A stretch of DNA of 64,000 nucleotides from Pseudomonas yangonensis (lineage in GTDB: Bacteria > Pseudomonadota > Gammaproteobacteria > Pseudomonadales > Pseudomonadaceae), in contig NZ_BLJU01000003.1 of the NCBI RefSeq assembly GCF_009932725.1, forward strand, positions 310,001 to 374,000, in the 5' to 3' direction. Positions 34,461 to 47,201 of the stretch are shown piece by piece (the first letter of the stretch is position 1; every line of letters starts with the position of its first letter). Both the position numbers and the translations under genes were made by a program. The notes beneath the pieces were generated by a model. That model did no database searches. It worked only from the letters and a program-made list of their open reading frames with translations, and was not told the DNA's origin.

Positions 34461-37400
34461 ACATTCCCGGTTTCGACATCGAAGGCGTGATTGGCGAAGG
34501 GGCCATGGCCACCGTCTACCTGGCGCTGCAACGTTCCCTCGAGCGCAAGGTGGCGTTGAAGATCATGGCTCCGGCGCTGGCGGCCGATGCCTCGTTCTGC
34601 GAGCGCTTCCTGCGCGAAGGCAAGACCCTGGCACGCCTGGCGCACCCGCACATCGTCACCGTGCACGACATCGGCAACGTCGGCGAGCACTACTACATGG
34701 CCATGGAGTACCTGCCCAACGGTACCCTGCGCGAGCGCATCGCCGCCGGCCTGAGCCCTGAGCAGGGCCTGCAGTACATCCGCCAGATCGCCTCGGCGCT
34801 GGGCTACGCCCACAGCCAGGGCCTGATCCACCGCGACGTGAAACCGGCCAACATTCTCTTTCGCGCCGACGGCACCGCGGTGCTGTCGGACTTCGGTATC
34901 GCCAAGTCGCTCGACGACCGTACCCAGTTCACCCAGGTCGGCTTCGCCGTCGGCACGCCCAACTACATGAGCCCCGAGCAGGCGCGCGGTCTGGATATCG
35001 ACGGCCGCGCCGATCTCTATGCGTTGGGCGTGGTGCTCTACGAAATACTGGTCGGCGAACTGCCGTACATGGGCACCGACGCCCTGTCCACGGCGCTGGC
35101 GCACCTGACCCAACCATTGCCGGAGCTGCCGCTGCAGCACAGCCGCTATCAGACGCTGCTGCAGCGCCTGCTGGCGAAGAACCCGGATGAACGTTTCAGC
35201 AATGCCGGAGAATTGCTGGCCGCGCTCGATGCCCAGCCGGCACCCGACTCGGATGCGACCGTGATCCGCCCCGCGTTCACCCCGCAGGCCACGCTGGGCG
35301 CGCCCTCGACTAGCGAGCTCGGCGATCTGCAACCGGTCTCCATCGAGATTCCACGCAGCGCACCGACCCCGGCGCCGACCGTGGCACCCGTGCCGACAGC
35401 CACTGCAGGCAGCGTAGCAGCGCGGCCGTCCAGTGTTGGTAGCAAGGGTCCACGCATGGCGCTGCTGGCGGTGGCCGTAGCCGCCGCGCTGGGTCTGGGT
35501 GGCGGCGCCTACTGGTGGCTCGCCCAGCCGTCTCCGGTGGTGGCGTCGGACAACCCGCCGCAGCGCGACGAACAGCCAGTCGCAGACACACAGCAAGTGG
35601 TCGACACGGGCGAAGCCGGCGAGCATCCGCTGCTCATGCCGGGCAAGAAGACCCTCTACCAACGCATTCTGGCCAAACCCGGCGCGCAACTGCTGAACGC
35701 TCCCGGCGCCGCCAGCGGCGAAGCGCTGCCGCCCTTCTCGGTGCTCTACGTGTACGCCAAGCGCAGCCAGGACGGCCAGACCTGGCTGCAGGTCGGTGCG
35801 GCCAGCGATGGCCGGGTGCAGGGCTGGATCGCCGCCGACCAGGCTGCCGACTGGAAGCAGAGCCTGGTACTGAAGTTCACCGAGCGCTCCGGTCGGGCAC
35901 CTGTGCTGTTCATGCAACAGGCGGCGGACGTGGAGCGCCTGATCGATCGCACCAGCCAGGCTCGCGAACTGCTGCTCAAGGCGCAGAACGACCCCGAGCA
36001 GGTACCGCAGGTGGTGGCGCTGGAGCCCACCGCCAGCGCGGTGCCTCAGGATCAGTTCTACCTGATGCCGATCTTCGACTTCCGTGAGGCCTTCGATACC
36101 GAGGGCCGGCCGGTGCAGCTGCTCAACATCGCCTCCATCGATCCCGGCAACGCTGCGCAGTCCCAGTCGGCTGCCGGCAAACCGGCGGTAGCCGCCGATT
36201 CAGGCTTCCGCACCGGCATCGTGCTGGTGGTCGACACCTCGGTGTCGATGCAGCCCTACATCGACCGCGTGCGCCAGGTGGTCAGCGAGCTGCAGAGCCA
36301 GCTACAGGCACGTGGCGAACTGGACAACGTCAGCTTCGGCCTGGTCGGCTATCGCAACAGCACCGAGCGCACTCCGGGTTTGCAATACCTGAGCAAGACC
36401 CTGGTCAGCCTGCAGGAGGGCAGCGACCCGCAGCGGTTCCTGCGCGCCGCCGAACAGGTGCAGGCGACCAGCGTGTCCAGCCATTCCTTCAACGAGGATG
36501 CCTTCGCCGGCATCATGCAGGCCGTCGAGGGCATGGACTGGTCGAGTTATGGCGGGCGTCTGATCCTGCTGGTCAGCGATGCCGGCGCACTGCGCAAGAA
36601 CGACCCGTACAGCAGCACCCGGATGAACGAAGCCGAGGTGCGCCAGGCCGCACTGAGCAAGCAGATCAAGATCTTCGCCCTGCACCTGCGCACGCCGGCC
36701 GGCAAGGCCAACCACGCCTCGGCCGAGCAGCAGTATCGGGTGCTGACGGCCGACAGCAACCCGCAGATCGGCGACCTCTACGTCTCGGTACCAGGCGGTG
36801 ACGTCGAAGCCTTCGGCGAGCGCGTACGCGAGATCGGCTCGACCTTCGCCGAACTGGCGCAGCAGATCCGCGCACAGCAGGCGCCCGTGACGCCACAACT
36901 GGCCGGCGGCGCCAACCTGGCGGCCAAGTCGCAGGCCATCGGCTACGCCATGCACATGGATTTTCTCGGCCGCCGCAGCGCCAGTCAGGCGCCACAACTG
37001 GTCAGCGCCTGGACCGCCGACCGCGATCTGAGCAATCCGAACCTGCCGACACTGCAGGTCTGCGTGATGCTGACCAAACTGCAGCTCAACGACCTGCAGC
37101 AGTCGCTCAAACTGATCGTCGACGCCGCGCGCAAGACCAAGACCTCGCCGGCCGACTTCTTCAGCGAGATCGCCAGCGCCAGCGCCTACATGAGTCGTGA
37201 CCCCGCTGCACTGCGCCAGGGCGCCAATCTGGCGCAGAGCGGCGTGCTCGGTGAATACCTCGACGGCCTGCCGTATCGCAGCAAGGCGCTGAGCATGACC
37301 CAGGATCTCTGGCTGTCGCTGTCGGTGGCCGAGCAGGAGGACTTCATCGACGAGCTGGAGTCGAAGATTCGCCTCTACGAAACCTTCCACAACGACATGG

Positions 37401-37474
37401 CCAACTGGGTGCGCTTCGGCAACGCCGAGCCGGGCGACGCCCTGTACCGTGTACCGCTGTCGACGCTGCCATGA
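34451..37474 (+). CDS. ppkA: Membrane Ser/Thr kinase PpkA with periplasmic vWA domain
   Basis: 1007 residues from ATG 34451. The kinase domain comes first: glycine loop IGEGAMATVYLA, catalytic Lys37, HRDVKPANILF and SDFGIAKS. A Pro/Ala linker precedes one transmembrane helix at about 336-358. The periplasmic part has an SH3-like segment and a von Willebrand A domain from about residue 588 with the MIDAS motif DTSVS. In P. aeruginosa the TagQRST module senses envelope events and activates PpkA, which phosphorylates Fha. Confidence 0.95.
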   Translation: MDLNIPGFDIEGVIGEGAMATVYLALQRSLERKVALKIMAPALAADASFCERFLREGKTLARLAHPHIVTVHDIGNVGEHYYMAMEYLPNGTLRERIAAGLSPEQGLQYIRQIASALGYAHSQGLIHRDVKPANILFRADGTAVLSDFGIAKSLDDRTQFTQVGFAVGTPNYMSPEQARGLDIDGRADLYALGVVLYEILVGELPYMGTDALSTALAHLTQPLPELPLQHSRYQTLLQRLLAKNPDERFSNAGELLAALDAQPAPDSDATVIRPAFTPQATLGAPSTSELGDLQPVSIEIPRSAPTPAPTVAPVPTATAGSVAARPSSVGSKGPRMALLAVAVAAALGLGGGAYWWLAQPSPVVASDNPPQRDEQPVADTQQVVDTGEAGEHPLLMPGKKTLYQRILAKPGAQLLNAPGAASGEALPPFSVLYVYAKRSQDGQTWLQVGAASDGRVQGWIAADQAADWKQSLVLKFTERSGRAPVLFMQQAADVERLIDRTSQARELLLKAQNDPEQVPQVVALEPTASAVPQDQFYLMPIFDFREAFDTEGRPVQLLNIASIDPGNAAQSQSAAGKPAVAADSGFRTGIVLVVDTSVSMQPYIDRVRQVVSELQSQLQARGELDNVSFGLVGYRNSTERTPGLQYLSKTLVSLQEGSDPQRFLRAAEQVQATSVSSHSFNEDAFAGIMQAVEGMDWSSYGGRLILLVSDAGALRKNDPYSSTRMNEAEVRQAALSKQIKIFALHLRTPAGKANHASAEQQYRVLTADSNPQIGDLYVSVPGGDVEAFGERVREIGSTFAELAQQIRAQQAPVTPQLAGGANLAAKSQAIGYAMHMDFLGRRSASQAPQLVSAWTADRDLSNPNLPTLQVCVMLTKLQLNDLQQSLKLIVDAARKTKTSPADFFSEIASASAYMSRDPAALRQGANLAQSGVLGEYLDGLPYRSKALSMTQDLWLSLSVAEQEDFIDELESKIRLYETFHNDMANWVRFGNAEPGDALYRVPLSTLP

Positions 37475-38190
37475 TGATTCGCCTGCAGCAGGTCCTCAAG
37501 CAACGCGGCCAGGGCGCACAGCGCTACAGCCTGGCCATCGAGCGGTTGCAGCTGCAGGCAGGCGCGCAGGTGGCGCTGGTCGGACCCAGCGGCTGCGGCA
37601 AGAGCACGCTGCTCGATCTGCTGGCCTTGGTGCTGGCTCCGGATTCCGCCGAGGCTTTCGATCTGGAGCTGGCCGGCACTGTCAGCGATATCTCCGAGCT
37701 GTGGCGGCGGCGCCGGCAAAGCCAGCTGGCGCAACTACGCAGCCGGCATCTGGGTTACGTGCTGCAGGCCGGCGGGCTGCTCGGCTTTCTCGACGTACGC
37801 GGCAACATCGCACTGCCCCGGCAACTGCTCGGCATGCCGGACAACGACCAGGTACAGCGTCTGGCACAGGCGCTGGATGTGCAGGAGCAGCTGGCCAAGT
37901 ATCCGGCGCAGTTGTCGATCGGCCAACGGCAACGAGTCAGCTGCGCACGGGCGCTGGCACACGGGCCGCAGTTGTTGCTGGCTGACGAACCCACTGCGGC
38001 GCTGGACCCGCTCAACGCCGAACGCGTCATGCAGCTGTTGCTCACTCAGGCCGCAGAGACCGGTGCGACCTGCGTGGTGGCGACGCACGACGAAGCGCTG
38101 GCACAGCGCGCCGGCCTGCACATCCTGCGCATGAGTTGCCGGCGTGACGCCGACGGCGGTGTCAGCGCCCATCTGGAGCAGGCTGCCTGA
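37471..38190 (+). CDS. tagT: ABC transporter ATPase TagT
   Basis: 239 residues. Walker A GPSGCGKST, a modified signature LSIGQRQRVSCARAL, and Walker B LLLADEPTAALD with the following His switch VVATHDEA are all intact. It forms an MJ0798/LolD-like ABC complex with TagS, upstream of PpkA in the threonine-phosphorylation pathway. Its ATG overlaps the ppkA stop. Confidence 0.92.
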   Translation: MMIRLQQVLKQRGQGAQRYSLAIERLQLQAGAQVALVGPSGCGKSTLLDLLALVLAPDSAEAFDLELAGTVSDISELWRRRRQSQLAQLRSRHLGYVLQAGGLLGFLDVRGNIALPRQLLGMPDNDQVQRLAQALDVQEQLAKYPAQLSIGQRQRVSCARALAHGPQLLLADEPTAALDPLNAERVMQLLLTQAAETGATCVVATHDEALAQRAGLHILRMSCRRDADGGVSAHLEQAA

Positions 38191-39389
38191 TGCGCCCGCT
38201 GCTGATCGCCAGCCTGGCCTGGCAGGACTACCGCCGCGAAGCACGCCTGTCGGCCTGCGCCGTGCTGGCTCTGGTGGCGGTGATCGCACCGCTGCTGGTG
38301 CTGTTCGGCCTGAAGTACGGCCTGGTCGGCAGCCTTACCGAGCGCTTGCAACGCGATCCTGCGGTGCGCGAGATCATCCCGCTGGGCGGTACGCGCCTGC
38401 GGGCAGAGTTCATCGAGGCGCTGAGCCAACGCGAGGACGTCGCCTTCGCCATTGCACGTACCCGCCAGATCGCGGCCACCAGCGAATTGCAGGTTGCGCC
38501 AGGGGAGGCCAGGGTCAGCGTGGAGATGCTGCCGACGGCGCCCGGCGATCCGCTGCTGCAAGGCCTGCCGGTGCCGCACACACTGCAACAGGTGGTGCTC
38601 AGCCACACCGCTGCCGAAAAGCTCGGTGTCACACCCGGCAGCCAGCTGCAGGCCCGCTTCGGACGGCAGCGCGGCAACGACCTGCAGTGGCAGCAGACCA
38701 CCCTGCAGGTGCTGGCGGTACTGCCATTGTCCGCCTTCGAACGCGATGCGCTGTTCGCGCCGATGGTCCTGCTTGAGGCTGTCGAGGATTACCGCGACGG
38801 TCTGGCTGTACCTGTATTGAACTGGCCCGGCGCGGCAGCGACCCAGGCGCCACGTATCTACCCGGGGTTTCGTCTGTATGCACGCACGCTCGAGGACGTC
38901 GAGCCGCTGCGCCAGTACCTCGCCGCACAGGATATACAGGTAGTCACTCAGGCAGCGCAGATCGCCCAGGTTCAGGCCCTGAGCCGCAACCTCGATCTGT
39001 TGTTCTGGCTGATCACCGCCCTGGCGCTGGGTGGCGCCGTAGCGGCAACCAGTGCCGGCGCCCTGGCCGCGGTCGAGCGCAAACAGCGTGAACTGGCGGT
39101 GCTGCGCCTGCTGGGCTTCGGCAGCGGCGCGCTGCTGCTGTTTCTGATCATTCAGGCGCTGTACAGCGGCCTGTTCGCCAGTGTCCTGTCAGCCCTGCTG
39201 TACCGACTGGCAGAGGGCGGTATCAACCATCTTTTCATGCAGGCGCCTGGCGATCACGCCAGTCGTCTGCTGCCCGTGCACTATCTGTTGGCCCTCGGTG
39301 CCGTCCTGCTGGCCAGCGCCCTCGCCGCTGCGCTGGGCGGCCGGCGGGTGGCCCGCATCGACGCCTCTCAAGGAATTCGCGATGTCTGA
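38190..39389 (+). CDS. tagS: ABC transporter permease TagS
   Basis: 399 residues, FtsX/LolE-like. It has one N-terminal transmembrane helix (SACAVLALVAVIAPLLVLFGL), a large periplasmic domain, then three C-terminal helices (LFWLITALALGGAVAATSAGALAAVE, GSGALLLFLIIQALYSGL and the last near residues 365-385). It starts on the last base of tagT (TGATG). Confidence 0.9.
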   Translation: MRPLLIASLAWQDYRREARLSACAVLALVAVIAPLLVLFGLKYGLVGSLTERLQRDPAVREIIPLGGTRLRAEFIEALSQREDVAFAIARTRQIAATSELQVAPGEARVSVEMLPTAPGDPLLQGLPVPHTLQQVVLSHTAAEKLGVTPGSQLQARFGRQRGNDLQWQQTTLQVLAVLPLSAFERDALFAPMVLLEAVEDYRDGLAVPVLNWPGAAATQAPRIYPGFRLYARTLEDVEPLRQYLAAQDIQVVTQAAQIAQVQALSRNLDLLFWLITALALGGAVAATSAGALAAVERKQRELAVLRLLGFGSGALLLFLIIQALYSGLFASVLSALLYRLAEGGINHLFMQAPGDHASRLLPVHYLLALGAVLLASALAAALGGRRVARIDASQGIRDV

Positions 39390-41184
39390 CTGTCGTTTCG
39401 CTGCTTCCGCCCTGATGTTCGCCACACTGGCCCTGGCGGCCTGTTCGCCGGGCGACGAGCCACCAGCGGCGAATAAAGCTGCCACACCTGCACCGGCAAA
39501 AACCGAGGCGCCACGCGAGCTCGATGCGGAGCAGCTGGCCAAGCTGGACAACCCCAAACCTTTGCCGGGTGACGTCAGCCTGCCGCTGCCTTGTGGCGGA
39601 GAGATGGTCTTCCGCCACGTTTATGTTCTGACCCAGGGCAGCCTGGATGATCGCGAAGTCAGTCTGGGCTATCCATTCAGCGAAGGAGAGGCAGGCTACA
39701 AGCAGTCCTTCATTTCCGGCTATCGCCGCGACTTCATCAATGGCCAGTTCAGCCTGCAGGATCTGGCGCCGCAGTGGCAGCAACAGATTGCCGATCGTTT
39801 ACCCAGGATCGACGCCGGCAGCCCGCTCAAGCCGATGATGTACTTCATCGGCAAGTACGAAGTCACCGCTCGCCAGTACGCCCAGGTCATGGCCCAGGCT
39901 CAATCGCTGGCCGGCGGCGAGCCTGCCCCCGCTTGCGCACCGGTCACCGATATGAACGCACGGCTGCCACAGGTGAAGCTGTCGCGATTCGAAGCCGAAC
40001 GCTTTGCAGCGGTCTATAGCGCCTGGCTGCTGGCCAATCACCGTGACCTGCTGCCTGTCAGCGGGCGGGGCAGCAAGGCCGAGGAGGGCGGTGCTGCGTT
40101 CGTTCGCCTGCCTACGGAGGTCGAATGGGAATTCGCCGCCCGCGGCGGCTCGGAAGTCAGCCGCCAGGAGCTGGAGGCGCGGCTATTCCCGCGTCCGGTC
40201 GAAGGCAGCGACGACGATGGCCCGCTGGGCGAATGGGCCGTGTTCAACCAGGTCGCAGGTGGTACCGGCCAGGCACCTCGACTGATGCCCATCGGCACCA
40301 GGAAAGCCAACCCTTTGGGTTTGTTCGACGTGATCGGCAATGCCGCCGAGATGGTTCAGGAGTCCTTCCAGCTGGTCAGTGCCGGGCGCCGCCAGGGCAC
40401 CTATGGCGGCTTCGTGGTCAAGGGCGGCAACTATCTGGAAGGCGAGGGCACGCTGTTCACCGGCATGCGCCGCGAGTACCCGCTGTTCGGTGCTGACGGC
40501 AGCGAGCAACGCAACGAGACGACCGGCTTTCGTGTCGCCATCGGCGCCTTGTCTGCGCCGCGCTCGCGCTACGACGAGCTGTTCGCCCAGTGGCAGAAGC
40601 AGGGCCGCCTGGCCGGCCTGACCGATGACATCAATGCTGACGATGACCCGACCCAACGCCTGGACAGCATCATCGCCAGCGCCACCGACCCGCGCCTGCA
40701 GGCCGAGCTTGGGCTGGTCAACGAAGAGCTCAAGCGCAACGTCTCGTTGATCGCCCGTCAGCGCGAAGAGGCGGCCGGCAACCTGATCCAGTCCGCAGCT
40801 CTGGTGGCCGAGACCATCAACAACTACAACATCCGCCTGACCAACCTGCGGCAGAGCCAGCGCCAGGCGCAACAGAACAATGACGCCGCCTCGGCACAGA
40901 TATTCGCGGGTGCCATCGAGAACGGCACCAAGGCGCTAAACGGCGCGGTGGCCATCTACATCGACAACATGGCCAGCGGAACCCGTTACACCAACGCGGT
41001 GATCCAGGCGCAGTTCCAGCGTATCAAGGAAGAGCTCGCGCGCAAGCCGGTGATCGGCAACAGCCTGGTCAACCGCGCCACCCTGTTCGTCAACCACGTG
41101 GCGCTGTATCGCGCCCAACAGCGGGCCGAACCGGCCGAGATCCTCAAGCAATTGCTGGCAACGCAAGCGGTGCAGCAGCCGTGA
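39382..41184 (+). CDS. tagR: T6SS activator TagR (formylglycine-enzyme-like lipoprotein)
   Basis: 600 residues from ATG 39382. The signal peptide has a lipobox-like LAAC with Cys at 21. A sulfatase-modifying-factor (FGE-like) fold spans about residues 145-395: MMYFIGKYEVTARQYAQV, RLPTEVEWEFAARGGSE, NPLGLFDVIGNAAEMVQE and NETTGFRVAIG. A helical C-terminal region follows. TagR promotes PpkA activation at the outer membrane in H1 systems; no FGE catalysis is expected. Confidence 0.9.
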   Translation: MSDCRFAASALMFATLALAACSPGDEPPAANKAATPAPAKTEAPRELDAEQLAKLDNPKPLPGDVSLPLPCGGEMVFRHVYVLTQGSLDDREVSLGYPFSEGEAGYKQSFISGYRRDFINGQFSLQDLAPQWQQQIADRLPRIDAGSPLKPMMYFIGKYEVTARQYAQVMAQAQSLAGGEPAPACAPVTDMNARLPQVKLSRFEAERFAAVYSAWLLANHRDLLPVSGRGSKAEEGGAAFVRLPTEVEWEFAARGGSEVSRQELEARLFPRPVEGSDDDGPLGEWAVFNQVAGGTGQAPRLMPIGTRKANPLGLFDVIGNAAEMVQESFQLVSAGRRQGTYGGFVVKGGNYLEGEGTLFTGMRREYPLFGADGSEQRNETTGFRVAIGALSAPRSRYDELFAQWQKQGRLAGLTDDINADDDPTQRLDSIIASATDPRLQAELGLVNEELKRNVSLIARQREEAAGNLIQSAALVAETINNYNIRLTNLRQSQRQAQQNNDAASAQIFAGAIENGTKALNGAVAIYIDNMASGTRYTNAVIQAQFQRIKEELARKPVIGNSLVNRATLFVNHVALYRAQQRAEPAEILKQLLATQAVQQP

Positions 41185-41237
41185 ACGTGGCCAGCCGTTC
41201 CACAACCATCAACTCAACACCAGCAGAGAACCTAGCT

Positions 41238-42128
41238 ATGCGTCCATCCAAACCGCACCACACCTTGCAACCTCGCAGCCGCATCCTGACCCTCGCTGCC
41301 ATCGGTTTCACCTCGATGACCGTACTGATCAGCGGCTGCTCCACCTCCGCAGTCAACCGCGTCGGTAAATCCACCGAGGTGACCTATTACCCGAGCTGCT
41401 ACCAACCGGTACAGCACCTGCGTGACACCGACTCGAACCTCACACGTTCGGTCGCCACTGGCGCCGTGCTTGGCGCAGTCGGCGGCGCGCTGACGGGTGC
41501 CTTGACTGCCGACAAGGAAGACCGCAAACGCAACGCCGCCATTGGCGCTGCCGGTGGTGCCCTGGTTGGTGGCGCAGCGGCCTATTACACCTCCAAGCAG
41601 CAACAGATCAGCGACGACCGCCAGCGCATCAGTGCTTATTCCACCGACATCAATACCAGCGCCAGCACCTTCGACCGCAGCATCGCCTACGCCGAAGCCT
41701 CGCAGAGTTGCTACCAGAAGGAGTTCACCAACCTGCTGGCGCAACGCAAATCCGGTGCTGTGAACGAAACCGAGGGTCGCAAGCGTCTGGCCGAAATCAT
41801 TGCCGGACTGAACGAATCCAACAACCTGATCACCGCCGTCAACGGCAAGGCTGGCGAGAACCTGGACAACTACACCCAGGCTTACGAGGCGGATCTGAAG
41901 AACGTTGGCGTCGAGCGTGCAGAAGTGATCAAGGTTGCCAAGGCCCCCGCCAAAAAAGCGACCAAGGTGCCCAGCGAAGCGATCAAGACGGAGCAGGTTC
42001 TGCAACAGGCCGAGGCCAAACAGGCCAAAAGCAAGCAGGTGGCCATGGCAGGTAACTCTCAGGTCAACAGCATGTGCAATAACCCCGACATGGGTGACTG
42101 GGCGCCGATTCCCTGCCCGAACGTCTGA
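41238..42128 (+). CDS. tagQ: T6SS lipoprotein TagQ
   Basis: 296 residues from ATG 41238; a GTG at 41181 overlapping tagR would add 19 residues. The lipobox LISGC puts the Cys at 34. A double glycine zipper (GAVLGAVGGALTGALTADK, then AAIGAAGGALVGGAAAYY) is followed by a long helical region and a Cys-containing tail. TagQ anchors TagR at the outer membrane. It is the last conserved gene of the H1 cluster. Confidence 0.88.
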   Translation: MRPSKPHHTLQPRSRILTLAAIGFTSMTVLISGCSTSAVNRVGKSTEVTYYPSCYQPVQHLRDTDSNLTRSVATGAVLGAVGGALTGALTADKEDRKRNAAIGAAGGALVGGAAAYYTSKQQQISDDRQRISAYSTDINTSASTFDRSIAYAEASQSCYQKEFTNLLAQRKSGAVNETEGRKRLAEIIAGLNESNNLITAVNGKAGENLDNYTQAYEADLKNVGVERAEVIKVAKAPAKKATKVPSEAIKTEQVLQQAEAKQAKSKQVAMAGNSQVNSMCNNPDMGDWAPIPCPNV

Positions 42129-42155
42129 GTCGACGTGACTCGATGAAACGAAGCT

Positions 42156-42202
42156 CCGCTGGTTCCCCTTTCGTGGTGGAACCGGCGGCTATCGGATTTT
42201 TT
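42156..42202 (+). terminator. Possible terminator or attenuator after tagQ
   Basis: Stem CCGCTGGTTCC / GGAACCGGCGG (42156-42166, 42178-42188) is followed, 8 bases later, by a T-run at 42197-42202. The gap makes it imperfect, so it may only attenuate read-through into the candidate effector pair. Confidence 0.5.
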
Positions 42203-42216
42203 ACCAAGGAGGGCCA

Positions 42217-43119
42217 ATGTCCGACTACCTGATCGGGTTGCAAAATACCCCATCGCAGATGATGGCAAGACGGCGCATCGAAGCCATGATCGACCTGCGC
42301 AGGCTCTATGCCGCTATCGACGCCGACCCCGCCATCGCCGGTGCAGGCGTGGTGTATATCGATGCCAGATTCAACTCGGTGACCCTTCGCGAGTTCACGC
42401 CGATCTGCAGTATCAGACCCAAGCGCATCATCATTCGTGAAGCTCAGCGCAACGTGTCACCACAGCAATTCGTTCAACAGGTGCAATCCAATCCGCGCGA
42501 GTCGCGGCTGGTGGCAGAAAGCGTCAATACCACGCTGGCATGCGCAGGTGCAGTGCTGGGCTGGATCGCGATCATCGGCGGCACGGCCATCGTGCCGTTC
42601 ACTGGTGGAGCGAGTCTGGTGATCACGACATTGGGCGTAGCGGCGGCATCGGCGAGCTCCGTGCAGTGTGTGGCAGGTGCTGCTCGCGTCTATACCGAAG
42701 TGAACAACCCGGAAGCACTCGATAGGCTGGATAGCCAGCAATGGTACCAGGACGTATCCAGAGCGCTGGATATCATCTCTCTCGGTGGCGTCGCTGGGGC
42801 TGGGGCCACGATCCTGCGCGTTATGAACATGCGCAAGGCTATGACGGGACGAAGCTGGTACCAAAGCCTGAATGGCCTGAGCCGCCAGGAACGGCGTCGG
42901 TTGACCAACGAAATCCTGGAGAACCGCAACCCGGCCCTGACTCCCGCGCTGCGCAAGGCACTGCAGAGCAGCGGCGAACTACCTAAACGCTTCAGCACCA
43001 GTGAGATCTCGTCAACATTGGCGATCAATATCAGAGATGCGCTGGGTGCCGGGATCGGCTTGCTCGGCAGCAGCATGGTACAGACTTACGCCATCGGTCT
43101 TTACGAGGAGCTGGAGTGA
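42217..43119 (+). CDS. Candidate membrane-acting (pore-forming) T6SS effector, undescribed
   Basis: 300 residues, ATG behind a strong AAGGAGG. I recognise no family. There is no signal peptide. A soluble N-terminal ~105 residues is followed by a Gly/Ala-rich hydrophobic hairpin (about 108-160: ACAGAVLGWIAIIGGTAIV, FTGGASLVITTLGVAAASAS), another small hydrophobic patch near 197-208 (LGGVAGAGATIL) and one near 271-285. Insertion-competent glycine-rich helices without a signal sequence are common in pore-forming T6SS cargo. The next gene overlaps by four bases and encodes a polytopic membrane protein, as expected for immunity to a pore former. The effector role is inference from architecture and position behind tagQ. 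Confidence 0.6.
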   Translation: MSDYLIGLQNTPSQMMARRRIEAMIDLRRLYAAIDADPAIAGAGVVYIDARFNSVTLREFTPICSIRPKRIIIREAQRNVSPQQFVQQVQSNPRESRLVAESVNTTLACAGAVLGWIAIIGGTAIVPFTGGASLVITTLGVAAASASSVQCVAGAARVYTEVNNPEALDRLDSQQWYQDVSRALDIISLGGVAGAGATILRVMNMRKAMTGRSWYQSLNGLSRQERRRLTNEILENRNPALTPALRKALQSSGELPKRFSTSEISSTLAINIRDALGAGIGLLGSSMVQTYAIGLYEELE

Positions 43120-43553
43120 AGCAAGGACTCGATTTTCTCTCGATACTGCGCCGGCACTTCCCGGTCTTTATCGCCGCTTTCTTTCTGGCGCTTTTTTCCC
43201 TGGCGATCTGTCAGATTCTGCTGCTGGAAGTCTATCCACCGAGCCTGGATGACTATGGCATTTACATGATGCTAGGCAGCGGCGGCATTTCCTTATACCT
43301 GTGCGCGGCAAACCTTCTGGTGATTCGCGGTCGCCCCTGGGCGGTATGGCTGATTGTGACGGCCATGGCTGCGTGCATGCTGGTGATCGTCGGGCACTGG
43401 GGCAGGCGAGCGCCAGGCCTGCTGTATTCCATCGGTCTGCTGCTGCCTTTGAGTACCCTGCTGACCCTAAACAGCAAGCGCTACCGTGCCATGCTGGCGG
43501 CCATGGTGGAAGTACGAGGGCAGCGCGCTGCGTGGCGTAAGCGCTACAAATAA
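43116..43553 (+). CDS. Four-helix inner-membrane protein, candidate immunity protein
   Basis: 145 residues from a GTG overlapping the previous stop (GTGA). Four hydrophobic helices lie at about 14-34, 47-68, 73-91 and 97-113, and the protein ends in a basic tail RAAWRKRYK. No family is recognised. The overlap with the hydrophobic candidate effector and the inner-membrane topology suggest immunity against a membrane-inserting toxin (inference). The start relies on translational coupling; no separate strong ribosome site is seen. Confidence 0.6.
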   Translation: MKQGLDFLSILRRHFPVFIAAFFLALFSLAICQILLLEVYPPSLDDYGIYMMLGSGGISLYLCAANLLVIRGRPWAVWLIVTAMAACMLVIVGHWGRRAPGLLYSIGLLLPLSTLLTLNSKRYRAMLAAMVEVRGQRAAWRKRYK

Positions 43554-43589
43554 GAGCACCAAACCTTAGCTCTATAGCCCGCTCAAATT

Positions 43590-43628
43590 AAAAAGCCCCT
43601 GCCGATTTGCTTCGGCAGGGGCTTTTTA
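43590..43628. terminator. Bidirectional terminator between the T6SS locus and gyrB
   Basis: A 16-bp stem (AAAAAGCCCCTGCCGA at 43590-43605, complement at 43612-43627) is flanked by A and T runs. It serves both converging transcripts and marks the boundary between the accessory locus and the origin genes. Confidence 0.9.
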
Positions 43629-43665
43629 TTCCACACCAACTGGCGACTGGCTAGCAGTTCGTTCG

Positions 43666-47194
<3,529 letters not shown>

Positions 47195-47201
47195 TAAAGG
47201 C

